Shown: positions 37,122-47,610, counted from the first letter of the stretch. The stretch: 60,016 nt of DNA from Mycoplasma procyoni (GCF_017052595.1 NZ_JAFIDB010000007.1:1-60016), one strand, 5' to 3'. Made by a program: numbers and translations. The notes: generated by a model not told the origin, from the letters alone.

Positions 37122-39719
37122 CTAATATTCAAAATCGTTTATTCCACTAAATGTTTGTTCTTTAATTTTTTGAGTATTTCAGTAACCTTTTTTGATTCTT
37201 TTTGCTTTTTTCTTGTTTCTTAATGTTTCTGTTAATAATCAGATGTATGTAGCAATAAATAGTGATGAGTATGTTCCAAAAACAACACCAACTAATAGAG
37301 CAATGTTGAAGTAAATATCTGTTGAGTCTTTGAAAATAATTAAGATTAGAATTGTAAAGAGAGTTGTTAAAGAAGTTAAAATTGAACGCTTAATTGTTTC
37401 TCTTATTGTTCTGTTAACAATCATTTTAAGTCTTGTAAAGTCTTGAACCTCTTGGTGTGGTAAATCTTTTGTAATTTCTTTAATTCTTTCAAAAACAACA
37501 ATTGTATCATTAATTGAGTATCCAATAATTGAAAGAATAGCCGCAATAAAGATTGGCGAGATTTCAAGTCTGAAAATAATAAAGAATAAAATTGTAATTA
37601 ATATGTTGTGTAATAATGAAATAATTGCAGCAAAGGCAAATGTTCATTTTAATCTGATAATGATGTAACCAACAACAGCAGCAAAGGCAACTGAAACAGC
37701 TAAAACTGAGTTTGTTACAAGGTTTTTAGCTTCTTCTGCTGAAATACTGTAACTTACAATATTTAAATTACTAAATGTTTTTTCAAGACCTTCAGTTAAA
37801 GGTGAAATAATTGAAGTGATGTCTTGATTTGTTCTTACTAAAACGCTGTAAATTTGGTTTTCAACATCAATCTCTTGAATTAAAATTTGATTTTTTGAAT
37901 TGTCAATTCCGTTTTGTTCTAAGTAGGCTGCGATATCTTTTGCTTTTTGTAAAGTTATTAAGTTAGAATCTGTGTTTTCTGATGTAACTGTAATGTTTGT
38001 TCCACCACTAAATTCAAGTGCTAAATTAAATCCTGCAACGAAGTTTTTGTTAATAATTGCGAAAGTTGCAAAGACAATAACTCCAGTTAAGAAAATTACA
38101 ATAGGAATATAGTTTGTTCATTTTCCTATTTTTAAATAATCTGGACGCTCAACTACAGAAACATAACCCCTTGAATGCAGTGCAACATATTTTTTAGAAA
38201 CCCCCATTAGTAGCTTATGCTTATCAAAGATTCCGGTTCTTACTAATAATCCTGTCATGTATTTTGTGAAAAATAGCATTATTAAAACAGTGAAAATAAT
38301 AGAAAATAGCAATGTAACTGCAAATCCTTTAATATCTTTTGTTCCAAAGAAGAATAGAACTAAAGAAACAAGGAGCGTTGTGACGTTGGAGTCGATAATT
38401 GCAGCAAACGAGAATTTATTAGCTTTCGCAAACGCTTTAATCGAACCTGCACCTTTATAGACTTCTTTTTTAATCGACTCAAAGGAAATAATATTTGCAT
38501 CAACAGACATTCCAACTCCAATAACAAGAGCTGCAATTGTTGAAGGTGAATATTCTCCTCTTACTGTTGTAAACATTAATAGAGTTAAGAAAATGTACAG
38601 AGAAAGTGAAATTGTAGACAGAACTCCAAGAAGTCCGTAGTTTACAATCATGAAAATAGCAATAACCGCAATCGCAACAACTCCTGCAATTAGAGCTGAA
38701 TTAAAGGAATTTTCCCCTAGTTCCTTTGAAACAAATGAAGATGATAATAATTTTAGTGAGTAATCATCTGTTCCATAATTTATGTTTAAAGCAAGTTGTT
38801 TAGCTTCTCCTGAAGTAAATGATCCCTGAATAACAAAGCTTTCACCTGATAAAGGTTGGGAAACAGAAGCAGCTGAAATTAAATATTTTTTAGCTGAAAA
38901 CTGTTCTTCTTTTAGAGTAGGTTGTAGTGGTGTTTGAGAACCTGAAACAGTTTTAGGACTTGTGTCTTCATCAACGTGAACGAATTTGTAAGGGTTGTAT
39001 CCTGATTTTGCTCATTGTTCTGGATATGAAACTTTCGCCATTTCAACTAAATCTTTTAAGTTTAGTCAAATCAAAATTAAGTTTGTACCAAAAGCAGATT
39101 GACGAGAAATGTATTCTGTAGCTTTTGTTCACTCAAGTTGAGCATCTTTATCTTTTAGTTCAATAGAAACTTGATTTCTTCCGTTTTGATCAACTTGAAC
39201 TTTAGCAGCTCCCGCTTTAAAAGGTGCTATGTATCTGCTTTCGTTAATGTTTTCTGTATTGTTGTAATCAATTTTTTGGTTTGGAACAAATTTACCATCT
39301 AAAAATAGAGGGTTGTTGTTAATATCTGTAATTACAATTTTTTGTTTTTCAATTACTTCTTTTGTGAAGTCATTAATTTCTTGATTTGTGTAAATTCCAC
39401 TTCTTGAAACTCTAATTCTTCCTTCACCTTCGATTGAAACTTGAGTTCCATTAAGTCCAGTTCCTCCAGTTAGACGATCAAAAATAGCTTGATCAGCTCT
39501 TTTAACAACTGCATCCTCTACTTTTTCATCGTTTTGCCCAACTACTTGGACAACAACTTCAGCTCCTCCTCCATACTCAATTGATTTATTAACATTTTTT
39601 GAAATATACTCAGTTGTACCTAATGTAGCAACTGTAATAACTGAAGCAAAAGTGAAAAGGGCAATAAATCACCTTTTTCAGTTGTTCAGTTTAAAAAGTC
39701 TTCTAAAAAATTCCTTCAT
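37122..39719 (-). CDS. secDF: Protein translocase subunit SecDF (fused)
   Basis: The 865-aa protein joins SecD and SecF in one chain, using ion flow to help Sec export. Residues about 12-35 form the first membrane helix; a large extracytoplasmic domain follows; then the SecD helices with GVGMSVDANIISFESIKKE (about residue 405), and the SecF half with FSGGTNITV, a second external loop, and helices around SIIGYSINDTIVVFERIKE and TSLTTLFTILILI. The tail KKKAKRIKKGYWNTQKIKE is basic. It is the first gene of an operon with hisS and aspS. The start has no ribosome-binding site. Confidence 0.94.
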
Positions 39720-39731
39720 AATTTATTTTAT

Positions 39732-39737
39732 ATTATA
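39732..39737 (-). promoter_or_regulatory. -10 box of secDF-hisS-aspS; near-leaderless start
   Basis: TATAAT with TTGAAA about 15 bases upstream on the minus strand. The box ends 12 bases from the secDF ATG, leaving a leader of only about 5 bases and no ribosome-binding site. Confidence 0.65.
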
Positions 39738-39867
39738 CTCCTAAAAAGCTTTTTTCAATGGAAAAGATACTTATAAAGAAAAAATACGGGAATTTTCTGT
39801 GTTTTTTGACAAAATTAAGTTGCTTCTAAAGTCTTTTTTCGTTTCAATTCTTTTGTTAAAAATCCGC

Positions 39868-39873
39868 TACAAT
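39868..39873 (+). promoter_or_regulatory. -10 box of the methyltransferase; leaderless start
   Basis: TACAAT lies six bases before the ATG at 39880, so transcription would begin at or next to the start codon. No ribosome-binding site is seen. The -35 is unclear. Confidence 0.5.
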
Positions 39874-39879
39874 TAAATT

Positions 39880-41085
39880 ATGAATAGAAAAATACGTTTA
39901 TTTGAGTTTTTTGCAGGAATTGGTTCACAAGCAAAAGCTCTTAAAAATATCCAAAAGGAATTTAATTTTAGTTTTGAAGATGCTGGTCAGTGTGAGTTCT
40001 ACATTGATGCTATCATTTCTTATATGATTATTCATCATGGTCAACTAAAACCAGAAACAAAACTAACAAAAGAACAAATGGCAAGCAGGCTTTCTAAGTA
40101 TTCTTTTTCAGCAGATTCAAAAAGTCTTGTTTCAGAGACTTATTTTCAGAAAATGAAAGAGCAAAAACTTGCTGCAATTTACCCTTATTTGATCTCTTTT
40201 GTTGAAAACACAGAGCTAATAAAACGCTATAAATTAATAGAGCAGAGAGAGAGAGAGAGAGAGAGTTGGACTGATATAACTCAATTTAGCACACTTGCTA
40301 AAGACATTGATATTTTGACTTACTCATTCCCTTGTCAAGACTTATCTCAACAGGGAAAACAAAAAGGAATGACAAAAGAAACACGTTCTGGTCTTTTGTT
40401 TCAAATTGAAAGAATACTCAAAAGCAACTTGGATAAATTGCCTAAAGTTTTAGTTTTAGAAAATGTAAAGGCACTAGCTTCTTCAAAATTTATACACGAA
40501 TTTGAGCAATGAATTGAAGTTCTTAAAGAAATTGGTTATACATCTTCTTGAAAAGTTGTTAATTCAGCAGACTATGGCAGCGCCCAAAACAGAGAAAGAG
40601 TATTTATGGTTTCTGTGCTTGGAAATCATAAGTTTGAGTTCCCAAAAGAAACTAAAAATAACAAAACTTTGAGAGATATTTGAAACCCTAAAATAGAACA
40701 TAAAACCATTGATTTACCCTTTGAAACGGTTATTAAAACTAAAACAATTACACAGAGTAATATACACAAAAGCTTCCTTGAAAATTACACAAAATTTAAC
40801 AGTGAAAACTATGTTTATTACTTAGATGGCAAAGGACCTACACTCACAGCATCTGGAGCAAACTCTAGAATTAAAATCTTAACAGAAAACCAGATTCAAC
40901 TGCTTTCTTGACAGGAAGCTTATTTGTATATGGGATTTGAAAAAGAAGATATCAAAAAAATCCAAAATACAGAGATTTTAAGTGATTCTAGACTAATTTT
41001 TACTGCTGGAAACTCAATTTCTGTTGAAGTTCTTGAAGCTATTTTTAAAAAATTAATTGAAGATGGTGTGCTGTGGGAAAAATAG
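39880..41085 (+). CDS. DNA cytosine-5 methyltransferase, M.SssI/M.MpeI-like, phase-variable
   Basis: The 401-aa enzyme carries the C5-methyltransferase motifs in order: I, LFEFFAGIGSQAKAL (residues 7-21); IV, SFPCQDLSQQG with nucleophile Cys152; VI, ENVK (194-197); VIII, SADYGSAQNRERVF; a target region with GPTLTASGANSRIKI; and X, AGNSISVEVLEAIF. As I recall the sequences, these segments closely match the mollicute CpG enzymes M.SssI and M.MpeI, so a CG-containing target is likely but not proven. An (AG)11 tract at codons 122-129 lies before motif IV; slippage would truncate the enzyme. It is in frame here (ON). The stop overlaps the next gene by 13 bases. Confidence 0.92.
40244..40265 (+). 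repeat. (AG)11 phase-variation tract in the methyltransferase
   Basis: Twenty-two bases of uninterrupted AG encode the RERERES stretch. A gain or loss of one unit shifts the frame upstream of all catalytic motifs from IV onward. Confidence 0.93.
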
Positions 41086-42329
41086 ATTATATTTATGAAG
41101 ATGATGATAGCAAATTACTAAATAAGCTGTATAAATATAATTTTATTCTTAAATGGAAACAGTCTTCAAAATCTTATGATGATTTAGAACTAGAAATAGA
41201 TGCCTACTTTACACAAGACAAATTACTTGCTTTTATTGAAATTAAGGATGCCAAAAATTTAAAATTTGATTTATGCACAACAAAGAGTTGATTCCAATCA
41301 AAAAACACTTATTTTAAATTAAGACAGGAGTTTTTTTCTTATTTTAACAAAGAGCAAATTCAGAGAAAAAACGAAAAACACAAAGAATTATTTAGTTACT
41401 CTTCAGATAAAGAAAAGAATAAAATGCTCGAAATTTTAAGTGTATTCATAAATTCAAGAACAACCATTAATAGCTTAATTACAATAATAAAAGGAAATAA
41501 TCCTACTGGTTCTCATGCTAAAAAAGAAGCAGCAGAACTTAAAGGAATCATTAACGAAAGAGTAGTTGATAATTTAGTTATGTTTCTTGATTTAATTTCT
41601 TATAGTAAAAAACTAAAATCTAGATTTTGGGAAGTTTTTTTAAAAAATAGAGAAAATAATAAAATCAAAATTTATGAAATAAATAACCTGTATAGCTTCC
41701 TCGATTCTTCACTAAATCAAATTTTAGATTTTCTATCGCTCAACAAACAAGATAGAACACAAGAGAAAACAAACAGAATTAAGTTGCTTTGTGAAGAAGT
41801 TAAACAAAGGAAAAATTATCTTTTTAACTTCGAAGAATCTCTTGATTCTATTATTAAAAAAGAAAGAACTAAAGTTCCAACTAAAATAAAAGAAGTGAAT
41901 TTTCTTCAATTTTCAAATGATTACGTTCTTCAAAAAGCACACATTTTCCCCGTATGAAAGACAAAAGAGAATATAAAAAATAAATTTAAAGACCTTTTGT
42001 TTAGTAAGTATTCTTCTTTAAAAAATGAAGACTTAATTTCTAAAGAAAAACTAGAACAATGAATTTATAACACAGAAGAGATAAAAGAAATTTCTGATGA
42101 AAATAACATTATTGCTTTGCCTATTAATATTCATTCTGCATATGATGATAAAAAATTTTATTGAGATCCTCAAAATGGGAATTTAATATTTTTGAATAAT
42201 GTATCACCCGATGTTTTGCATATTATCAAAAATTATCAGGTCAATTTGGATTTTCAGGCTTATCCAAAAAGAAAGTTTTTCATCCAAAAATACTATGATG
42301 AGATAATAAAGGAAACAGAAGGTAGCTAA
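41073..42329 (+). CDS. Probable HNH restriction endonuclease
   Basis: A 418-aa protein with the GTG start at 41073 overlapping the methyltransferase stop by 13 bases. The N-terminal part has LEIDAYFTQDKLLAFIEIKDAK, the middle is helical and lysine-rich, and the C-terminus has an HNH (beta-beta-alpha metal) pattern: AHIFPV with H290, then N345 in ENNIIALP, H354 in INIHSAYDDKKFYWDPQNG. Position beside a C5 methyltransferase makes it the matching type II endonuclease. The target is unknown. No ATG gives a better start; coupling to methyltransferase translation is likely because no strong ribosome-binding site is seen. Confidence 0.8.
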
Positions 42330-42376
42330 ATTTAAATAATATAACAAAAAAATATTAAAAAATGTTGTTTTTTGCT

Positions 42377-42403
42377 TTGAAATTTTTAAAAATAATGTAT
42401 CAT
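42377..42403 (+). promoter_or_regulatory. Promoter of the 5S rRNA gene
   Basis: TATCAT (42398-42403, preceded by TG) with TTGAAA at 42377-42382, spacing 15. The box ends about 5 bases from the 5S helix I, which suits a transcript starting close to the mature end. Confidence 0.55.
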
Positions 42404-42407
42404 ATTT

Positions 42408-42511
42408 ACAGTGACCAAGGCAAAGGGGATCACCTGATACCATTCCGAACTCAGTAGTTAAGCCCTTTAGCGCCGACGATACCAGAGATGGGAAAATAGG
42501 ACGTCGCTGCT
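42408..42511 (+). rRNA. rrf: 5S ribosomal RNA
   Basis: The sequence has the 5S core CCGAACTCAGTAGTTAAG, GATACC near loop B, and GATGGGAAAATAGG in loop E/D. Helix I closes between CAGTGAC and GTCGCTG. Length is about 103 nt. Nine Ts follow directly and probably end transcription. It is alone: no 16S or 23S is adjacent, and the 23S at the right edge of the window is followed by its own terminator. Confidence 0.95.
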
Positions 42512-42552
42512 TTTTTTTTACCTTTTTTAATGTATGGAGGTTATTATAAATA

Positions 42553-43413
42553 ATGTCTTTTAGTCATGATATAAAATTAGAAGTTTTAAATCAAAAAATG
42601 AAGCAAAAACACTTTGTTGCTTTTTTAAATGGTTTAATTCTGACTAACACAGAGTATTTAAATTCAAAATCTGAAATTATTATCAAAATTAATAAAGCTG
42701 ATGTTTCTTTTTTAATTAAAGAAAAACTAGAAAAGTTTAATATTAAATATTTTAGAACTACTAAAAACAAAAACTGAATTGTTATTTTAAAAAAGGATTT
42801 TAAGCCTGTTTTAAAAATAAATGAACCGCAATTTTTCTTTGCTGGATGTTTTGTTGGCGGGGGTTCAATTTCTGATTTTTATTCTTCATCTTATAATTTA
42901 CAAATTAGTTTCTTTTATGAAGAAGTAGGTAAGTTGTTGCAAGAAAAATTAGATCAGTATGATTTTGAGTTTTCTTGATACAAAAGAGTTAATAAATACA
43001 TTATTTATAATAAAAAGAGTGAAAAAATTTTCGATTTTTTAGCAGCAATAAAGGCTACAAATGCCTTCAATTTATTTTTTGATACAAAAGCCACAAGAGA
43101 TATGAAAAACAACGCTAATAGACTTGTAAACCTTGATGTTCATAATCAGCACAGACTTGTAAAGGCGGTGCAAAAAGACAAAGAGAATTATGATTTTGTT
43201 GTGCAAAATAACTATGAAGAATATTTTAAGTTTGAAGAGCTTGTGTTTTTTAAAGAGCGGATTTTAAATGCAGATGCCAACCTGCAACAACTTTGTGAAA
43301 TCATGCTTCAAAAACACAGAATACAGAAAACAAAAAGCGGATTTAACCACTGATTAATCAAATTAAACAAGTTTGTTAAAGAAAAAAAGGAAGCACAGAA
43401 AGAACAAAAATAA
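42553..43413 (+). CDS. whiA: DNA-binding protein WhiA
   Basis: A 286-aa protein with the WhiA layout: two LAGLIDADG-like halves (MSFSHDIKLEVLNQK ... AGCFVGGGSISDFYSS) and a C-terminal helix-turn-helix region (LQQLCEIMLQKHRIQKTKSGFNHWL). NNANRLVNLDVHNQHRLVKA is the conserved WhiA signature before the DNA-binding part. WhiA acts as a transcription regulator; in mycoplasmas it has been linked to ribosomal gene control. Ribosome-binding site GGAGG is 11 bases from the ATG. It is just downstream of the 5S gene. Confidence 0.92.
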
Positions 43414-43431
43414 CCAGCAAATGCTGGTTAT
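43411..43431. terminator. Bidirectional terminator between whiA and the SPFH gene
   Basis: TAACCAGC and GCTGGTTA form a stem with loop AAAT, starting at the whiA stop and ending 5 bases from the SPFH stop. T-rich sequence follows on both strands. Confidence 0.8.
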
Positions 43432-43435
43432 TTCT

Positions 43436-44350
43436 TTATTTGTTTTTTTCTTCTTTGAAAAATTCTGAAGCAACACTCATTGTTTTAGCAACATTTTGTA
43501 AATTAGGTGGGATGATGATTTTTGTTGCTTGACCGTTAGCTACAACACCTAATTGTTCGATTGATTTGAATGTAAGGATTTCTTGAGAAAGGTGAGCTTC
43601 GTTTAGTAACTCGATTGCCTTTTTCTCTCCTTCTGCTTTTAGAATTTCTGATTCTCTTTTAGCTTGTGCTCTTAGAATTGCTGCTTCTTTGTCAGCTTCA
43701 GCTTGAAGGATTGCTTTTGTTTTTTCTCCTTCTGCAATTAAAATAGAAGCTGCTTTTGTTCCCTCTGCTTCTAAAATGCTTGCTCTTTTTTCTCTTTCTG
43801 CACGCATTTGTTTTTCCATTGCTGTTTGGATGTCTTTTGGAGGGATGATGTTTTTGATTTCAACTCTGTGTACTTTAATTCCTCAAGAATCAGATGCTTC
43901 ATCAAGGATTAGTGTTAGTTTTGAGTTGATTGTGTCACGAGATGTTAAAGTTTCATCAAGTTCAAGTTCTCCAAGTAAGTTTCTTAGTGTTGTTGCTGAT
44001 AAGTTTTCGATTGCTTTCATAGAATCTTCAGCACCATAAACAAAGAGTTTTGGGTCTGTGATTGCTAAATAAACAACTGTATCAACTTTTAGACCTGCGT
44101 TATCTTTTGTAATTACATCTTGTTCTGGAAAGTCTAAAACTTTTTCTTTGAAGTTTTCTTTTTTAACAATTTTGTCAACAAAAGGAACTAAGAAGTTAAC
44201 TCCGTTTGTTAATGTTTTATTGTATTTTCCAAGTCTTTCTACAATTGCAAACTCTGATTGTTGAATAACCTTAAATCCTTTGATTCCGGCTATTATTAAT
44301 AAGATTAAAACGATGACTGCGACAATGCTTCCAATAATTATTCCTGCCAT
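43436..44350 (-). CDS. SPFH/Band 7 membrane scaffold protein (stomatin/QmcA-like)
   Basis: A 304-aa protein: one N-terminal membrane helix (IIIGSIVAVIVLILLIIAG, residues about 4-22), an SPFH domain (VIQQSEFAIVERLGKYNKTL ... NLLGELELDETLTSRDTIN), then a long coiled coil with alternating EAEG/EGEK repeats (residues about 175-255), and a C-terminal segment KSIEQLGVVANGQATKIIIPPN. Such proteins form oligomeric membrane scaffolds and affect membrane domains or proteases. It is paired with a NfeD-like gene one base upstream, the usual operon partner. Confidence 0.9.
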
Positions 44351-44351
44351 T

Positions 44352-44858
44352 TTATTTTACCCTTTCTATATATAAAATATTGCCTTTAATATAAACCACT
44401 TTTACAACGCTTCCTTTATCAATTTTGCCTTGTCCAGGAGCTGAAAGTGTTCTGTAATATTTTCCATAAATTTTAATTCTTCCAAAATTATTTGTGTTTT
44501 GAGCATATTCAAAACTATCTTCTAAGAGGATTTCAGGTTCAGAGTGAGTTAGATCTTGAAGCCTTTCTGTACCTTTGATTTTTTTAGAAAATTTGTTTTT
44601 GAAGAATTTGTATGTCCCGAAGTATAAAGCAAACCACAGAACTACAAACACAACAAATTGCATCGAGATCGAGATTGGATTTGAAGGTGATGCAATTGCA
44701 ATTATTGCTGATGGCACCATTGCAACTGCTGTTAAACCAAATCAAATTCCATTACTTAAAACTTCTGCTAAAACAAAAGCTAAAATTAAGATTGATCAAA
44801 AAACTATCAAAATAATTTTGGTTATAAAATAAGGATCTATTGTTTGTAACCAGTTCAT
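44352..44858 (-). CDS. NfeD-like membrane protein
   Basis: A 168-aa protein with two or three membrane segments in residues 10-90 (ITKIILIVFWSILILAFVLAE, MVPSAIIAIASPS, FVVFVVLWFALYFGTYKFF) and a C-terminal small beta domain (LSAPGQGKIDKGSVVKVVYIKGNILYIERVK) typical of the OB fold in short NfeD proteins. It forms a pair with the SPFH gene. A ribosome-binding site AAAGGAGGAAAA precedes ATG 44858. Confidence 0.85.
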
Positions 44859-44875
44859 TTTTCCTCCTTTATATA

Positions 44876-44881
44876 ATTATA
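44876..44881 (-). promoter_or_regulatory. -10 box of the NfeD-SPFH pair
   Basis: TATAAT on the minus strand 17 bases before the ATG, just before the ribosome-binding site. It lies immediately after the rplQ terminator, whose T tract may double as the -35 area. Confidence 0.6.
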
Positions 44882-44892
44882 AAGATAAACAA

Positions 44893-44922
44893 AAAAATTA
44901 ACAAATAAATGTTAATTTTTTA
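44893..44922 (-). terminator. Terminator of the alpha operon (after rplQ)
   Basis: AATTAACA and TGTTAATT pair perfectly around AATAAA with a T run after the stem on the minus strand. It is 42 bases past the rplQ stop. Confidence 0.85.
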
Positions 44923-44963
44923 GTGTGTTTTGTAATTATTTATTAATATAAGTCTAAAAGTTA

Positions 44964-45326
44964 TTAAACTAATTCTAAAATAGCCATTTTAGAGTTGTCA
45001 CCTTGTCTTGCAGGCAGCTTAATAATTCTTGTGTATCCTCCGTTACGGTCTTTGTATTTTGGACCTACAACGTCAAATAGAACAGAAAGTGATGATTTTC
45101 CATCTTTAGAAACTACATCTCTTAAAAAGGCAGCAGCTAAACGACGATCGTTTAATGTATTATTTTTAGCTTTTGTAATTAGTTTTTCAACATGTCTTCT
45201 AACTTCTTTAGCTCTCGCCTCTGTTGTTGTTATTCTTCCATAAACAATAACATCTGTTGCTAATGAACGTAAAACGTGTTTTCTTCATGTTGAATTACGT
45301 CTAAATAATTGTGTTGGATTTGCCAT
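44964..45326 (-). CDS. rplQ: 50S ribosomal protein L17
   Basis: The 120-aa protein [22 protein letters not shown] has the L17 signatures [19 protein letters not shown] and [22 protein letters not shown]. One UGA Trp is near the start. It is the last gene of the S10-spc-alpha cluster, three bases after rpoA, with a terminator downstream. Confidence 0.95.
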
Positions 45327-45329
45327 TTT

Positions 45330-46346
45330 CTATTCTCCTTCCTTTTTTTCTTCTTTTCTTTCTTTTCTTTCTTTAAGTTTTTCAATGATTTCTTGTACAG
45401 ATTTTTTACCAAGGTTTTTAACATTGAATAATTCTTCTTCATCGATTTTTTCAATGTCAGCAACTGTTTTGAAACCTGCACGTCTAAGTGCGTTTGCTGA
45501 TCTAACACTTAATTCTAATTCACTTAAATCAATTTGTCTTTCTTTTGGTTGTTCTTCTCTAACAATTTCTTCTTCAAAGTAATCAACTGCGTTGAATGAT
45601 AAAGGGTCTGTGTTTGAAACTGTTGATAAAAGAGCCATTAGAATATTTGATGCTTCTTTAATAGCATTTTCTGGAGTAATTGTTCCGTCTGTTTCAACGC
45701 TGAATTCTAATTTTTCTTCAACAATTTGAGAAGCAGAGTTAAGTTCTTCAACACTGTGGTGAACACTTAAAACTGGTGAAAAATCAGAATCGATTGCAAG
45801 GAATTGTCCGTTTTTGATTTTAGAATCAAGCTCTGGAGCGCATTCTAAAATAACTTTTTTGTTGTCTTCAAAAGAAACAAATCCTCTACCTGCTTTTAAA
45901 AATAGCTCAAATTTTAGAGCTCCTGGTTTTGAAACAGTAGCAATGTATTGTTCTGGGTTAGAAACTTTTGTTGTTCCTGCAGAAACAATAATATCTTTTG
46001 CTCTAATTACTTTATCTTCTGAATCTCCGTTGAAAGAAACTTTGATAGGTGTGTCATTTGAAAATAATTCTTCTTTGTACTCAAATTTAACTTGTTTTAA
46101 GTTGTTTAAAATTGCTACAACATCTTCTTCAACATTTTCAAGAGCTTGGAACTCGTGTTCTGCTCCTTCGATTTTAACTGCAAAAGGAGCTAATGAAGGA
46201 ACTGATGAAAGAATTGTTCTTCTTAGTGCTTGACCAAGAGTATTAGCCATTCCTCTTTCTAGTGGTTCTAAAACAAATGTTGTTGAATTTTCAGAGATTC
46301 TTCTTTCTTTATCCTCTCTGTAAGTTAGTTTTGGCATCTTTTTCAT
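45330..46346 (-). CDS. rpoA: RNA polymerase alpha subunit
   Basis: A 338-aa subunit that nucleates assembly of RNA polymerase. N-terminal domain: FVLEPLERGMANTLGQALRR, typical of the dimer interface. C-terminal domain: IDLSELELSVRSANALRRAG and EELFNVKNLGKKSVQEIIEKL, which contacts promoter DNA and regulators. The C-terminal tail is a run of Lys/Glu repeats, an extension of about 20 residues. Normal position between rpsK and rplQ. Confidence 0.96.
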   Translation of the reverse strand: MKKMPKLTYREDKERRISENSTTFVLEPLERGMANTLGQALRRTILSSVPSLAPFAVKIEGAEHEFQALENVEEDVVAILNNLKQVKFEYKEELFSNDTPIKVSFNGDSEDKVIRAKDIIVSAGTTKVSNPEQYIATVSKPGALKFELFLKAGRGFVSFEDNKKVILECAPELDSKIKNGQFLAIDSDFSPVLSVHHSVEELNSASQIVEEKLEFSVETDGTITPENAIKEASNILMALLSTVSNTDPLSFNAVDYFEEEIVREEQPKERQIDLSELELSVRSANALRRAGFKTVADIEKIDEEELFNVKNLGKKSVQEIIEKLKERKERKEEKKEGE

Positions 46347-46356
46347 AACTTACCTC

Positions 46357-46743
46357 CTATCTTTTTGTTTCTCTTTTGATAACTTTTCTTGGAGGTCTTG
46401 TTCCGTTGTGAGGAATAGGTGTTACATCTTTAATTTCTGTAACTGTAATTCCTGATGCTTCAATTTGCTTTCTCGCTGTATCTTTACCTGGTCCTAAACC
46501 TTTAATTTCAACCTTTACTTCTTTAATTCCGTGTTCTTTAGCTGATTCTGAAGCAGCCGCTGCTGCTAAACCTGCTGCATAAGGAGTTTTTTTCTTTGTA
46601 CCTTTGTAACCAATTGCTCCTGATGATGATCATGCAATTACATTACCTTGTAGGTCTGAGAAAGTAACGATTGTGTTTTGGTGTGTTGAGTGAATATGAG
46701 CGATTCCGCTAGTGATGTTTTTTCTTTTAATTTTTCTAGCCAT
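46357..46743 (-). CDS. rpsK: 30S ribosomal protein S11
   Basis: The 128-aa protein [19 protein letters not shown] has [34 protein letters not shown] and ends [18 protein letters not shown], the diagnostic S11 tail. One UGA Trp interrupts it. It starts three bases after rpsM. Confidence 0.95.
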
Positions 46744-46746
46744 CTC

Positions 46747-47115
46747 TTATTTACCTTTCTTTCCAGCAACTGTTTTTCTTGGCCCTTTTCTTGTACGGGC
46801 ATTTTTCTGAGTAACTTGACCACGAACTGGTAATCCTTTTCTGTGTCTAATTCCTCTGTAGCATTTGATTTCCATCAATCTCTTGATGTTCATAGCAACT
46901 TCACGACGTAAGTCACCTTCTGTTGTGTATTCTGAAGCGATATCTCTGATTTTACTTAATTGGTCTTCTGAAAGATCTTTTACACGGATATCTTCGCTAA
47001 TGTTTGCTTTTGCTAAGATTTCTTGTGCTCTTGATTTTCCGATTCCATGGATGTAAGTTAAAGAGATAACAACTCTTTTATTATTTGGAATTTCTATGTT
47101 TAAAATTCTAGCCAT
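46747..47115 (-). CDS. rpsM: 30S ribosomal protein S13
   Basis: Full-length S13 of 122 aa: [19 protein letters not shown], the helix-hairpin-helix [29 protein letters not shown], and the basic C-tail. It contacts 16S rRNA in the head of the small subunit and P-site tRNA. Normal cluster position. Confidence 0.96.
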   Translation of the reverse strand: MARILNIEIPNNKRVVISLTYIHGIGKSRAQEILAKANISEDIRVKDLSEDQLSKIRDIASEYTTEGDLRREVAMNIKRLMEIKCYRGIRHRKGLPVRGQVTQKNARTRKGPRKTVAGKKGK

Positions 47116-47123
47116 AATTTCTC

Positions 47124-47237
47124 CTATCCTTGTCTTTGCTTGTGTTTAGGTAGAATACAGATAACTCTGTTAATACCATTACGTTTGATTATTTTACAGT
47201 CTTTACACATTTTTTTAACTGATGCTCTAACTTTCAT
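47124..47237 (-). CDS. rpmJ: 50S ribosomal protein L36
   Basis: A 37-aa protein: [20 protein letters not shown] ... [12 protein letters not shown]. It keeps the zinc ligands C11, C14, C27 and the terminal His of the C-type L36. Positioned between infA and rpsM as is standard. Confidence 0.96.
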   Translation of the reverse strand: MKVRASVKKMCKDCKIIKRNGINRVICILPKHKQRQG

Positions 47238-47246
47238 AAGTCTCCT

Positions 47247-47462
47247 TTATTTGTGACGATATACAATACGCCCTTTTTGTAAGTCATAAGGGCTAATTTC
47301 TACATCCACAGTATCGCCAGGAATAATTTTAATGTGGTGTAACTTCATTTTTCCTGAAACATGAGCTTTTATTGTTAAATTATTTTCTAAAAGCACATCA
47401 AATTCAGTTGCATTGTGTGCCTGTACTACTTTTCCAGACAACTTAATTGCGTCTTTTGCCAC
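47247..47462 (-). CDS. infA: Translation initiation factor IF-1, GUG start
   Basis: The 71-aa OB-fold protein begins [20 protein letters not shown] and ends [10 protein letters not shown] take GTG at 47460-47462: it follows GAGG at seven to eight bases and gives the family length. A TTG 14 codons earlier is in frame but lies in the leader without a ribosome-binding site. IF-1 fills the A site during initiation. It heads the infA-rpmJ-rpsM-rpsK-rpoA-rplQ part and has its own promoter upstream. Confidence 0.92.
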   Translation of the reverse strand: MAKDAIKLSGKVVQAHNATEFDVLLENNLTIKAHVSGKMKLHHIKIIPGDTVDVEISPYDLQKGRIVYRHK

Positions 47463-47526
47463 TAATATACCTCGTTTTCGTTGTCTTAATTGTGTGCAAA
47501 TCAATTTAGTAATTTCTAAATTGTCT

Positions 47527-47555
47527 CTTTAAAGGTAATTGATAACCCTTTAAAG
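47527..47555 (-). promoter_or_regulatory. Leader hairpin ahead of infA
   Basis: CTTTAAAGG and CCTTTAAAG form a perfect 9-bp stem with an 11-base loop within the ~140-nt leader. A second possible pairing, CCTGG with CCAGG, lies upstream in the leader (around 47560-47596). No T run follows, so this is not a terminator; it may be a translational control element. Confidence 0.5.
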
Positions 47556-47610
47556 AAACACCTGGACTTATTTCGACCGAATCTTTGGCCAGGCATTAAT
47601 AATATTTTAA

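Noticed and set aside
44575-44832. Plus-strand ORFs of 67-85 aa over nfeD
   Set aside because: Antisense to a well-supported NfeD-like gene and without translation signals.
47247-47504. Longer IF-1 starting at TTG 47504
   Set aside because: It adds 14 non-conserved residues, lacks a ribosome-binding site, and GTG 47462 gives the normal IF-1 N-terminus.
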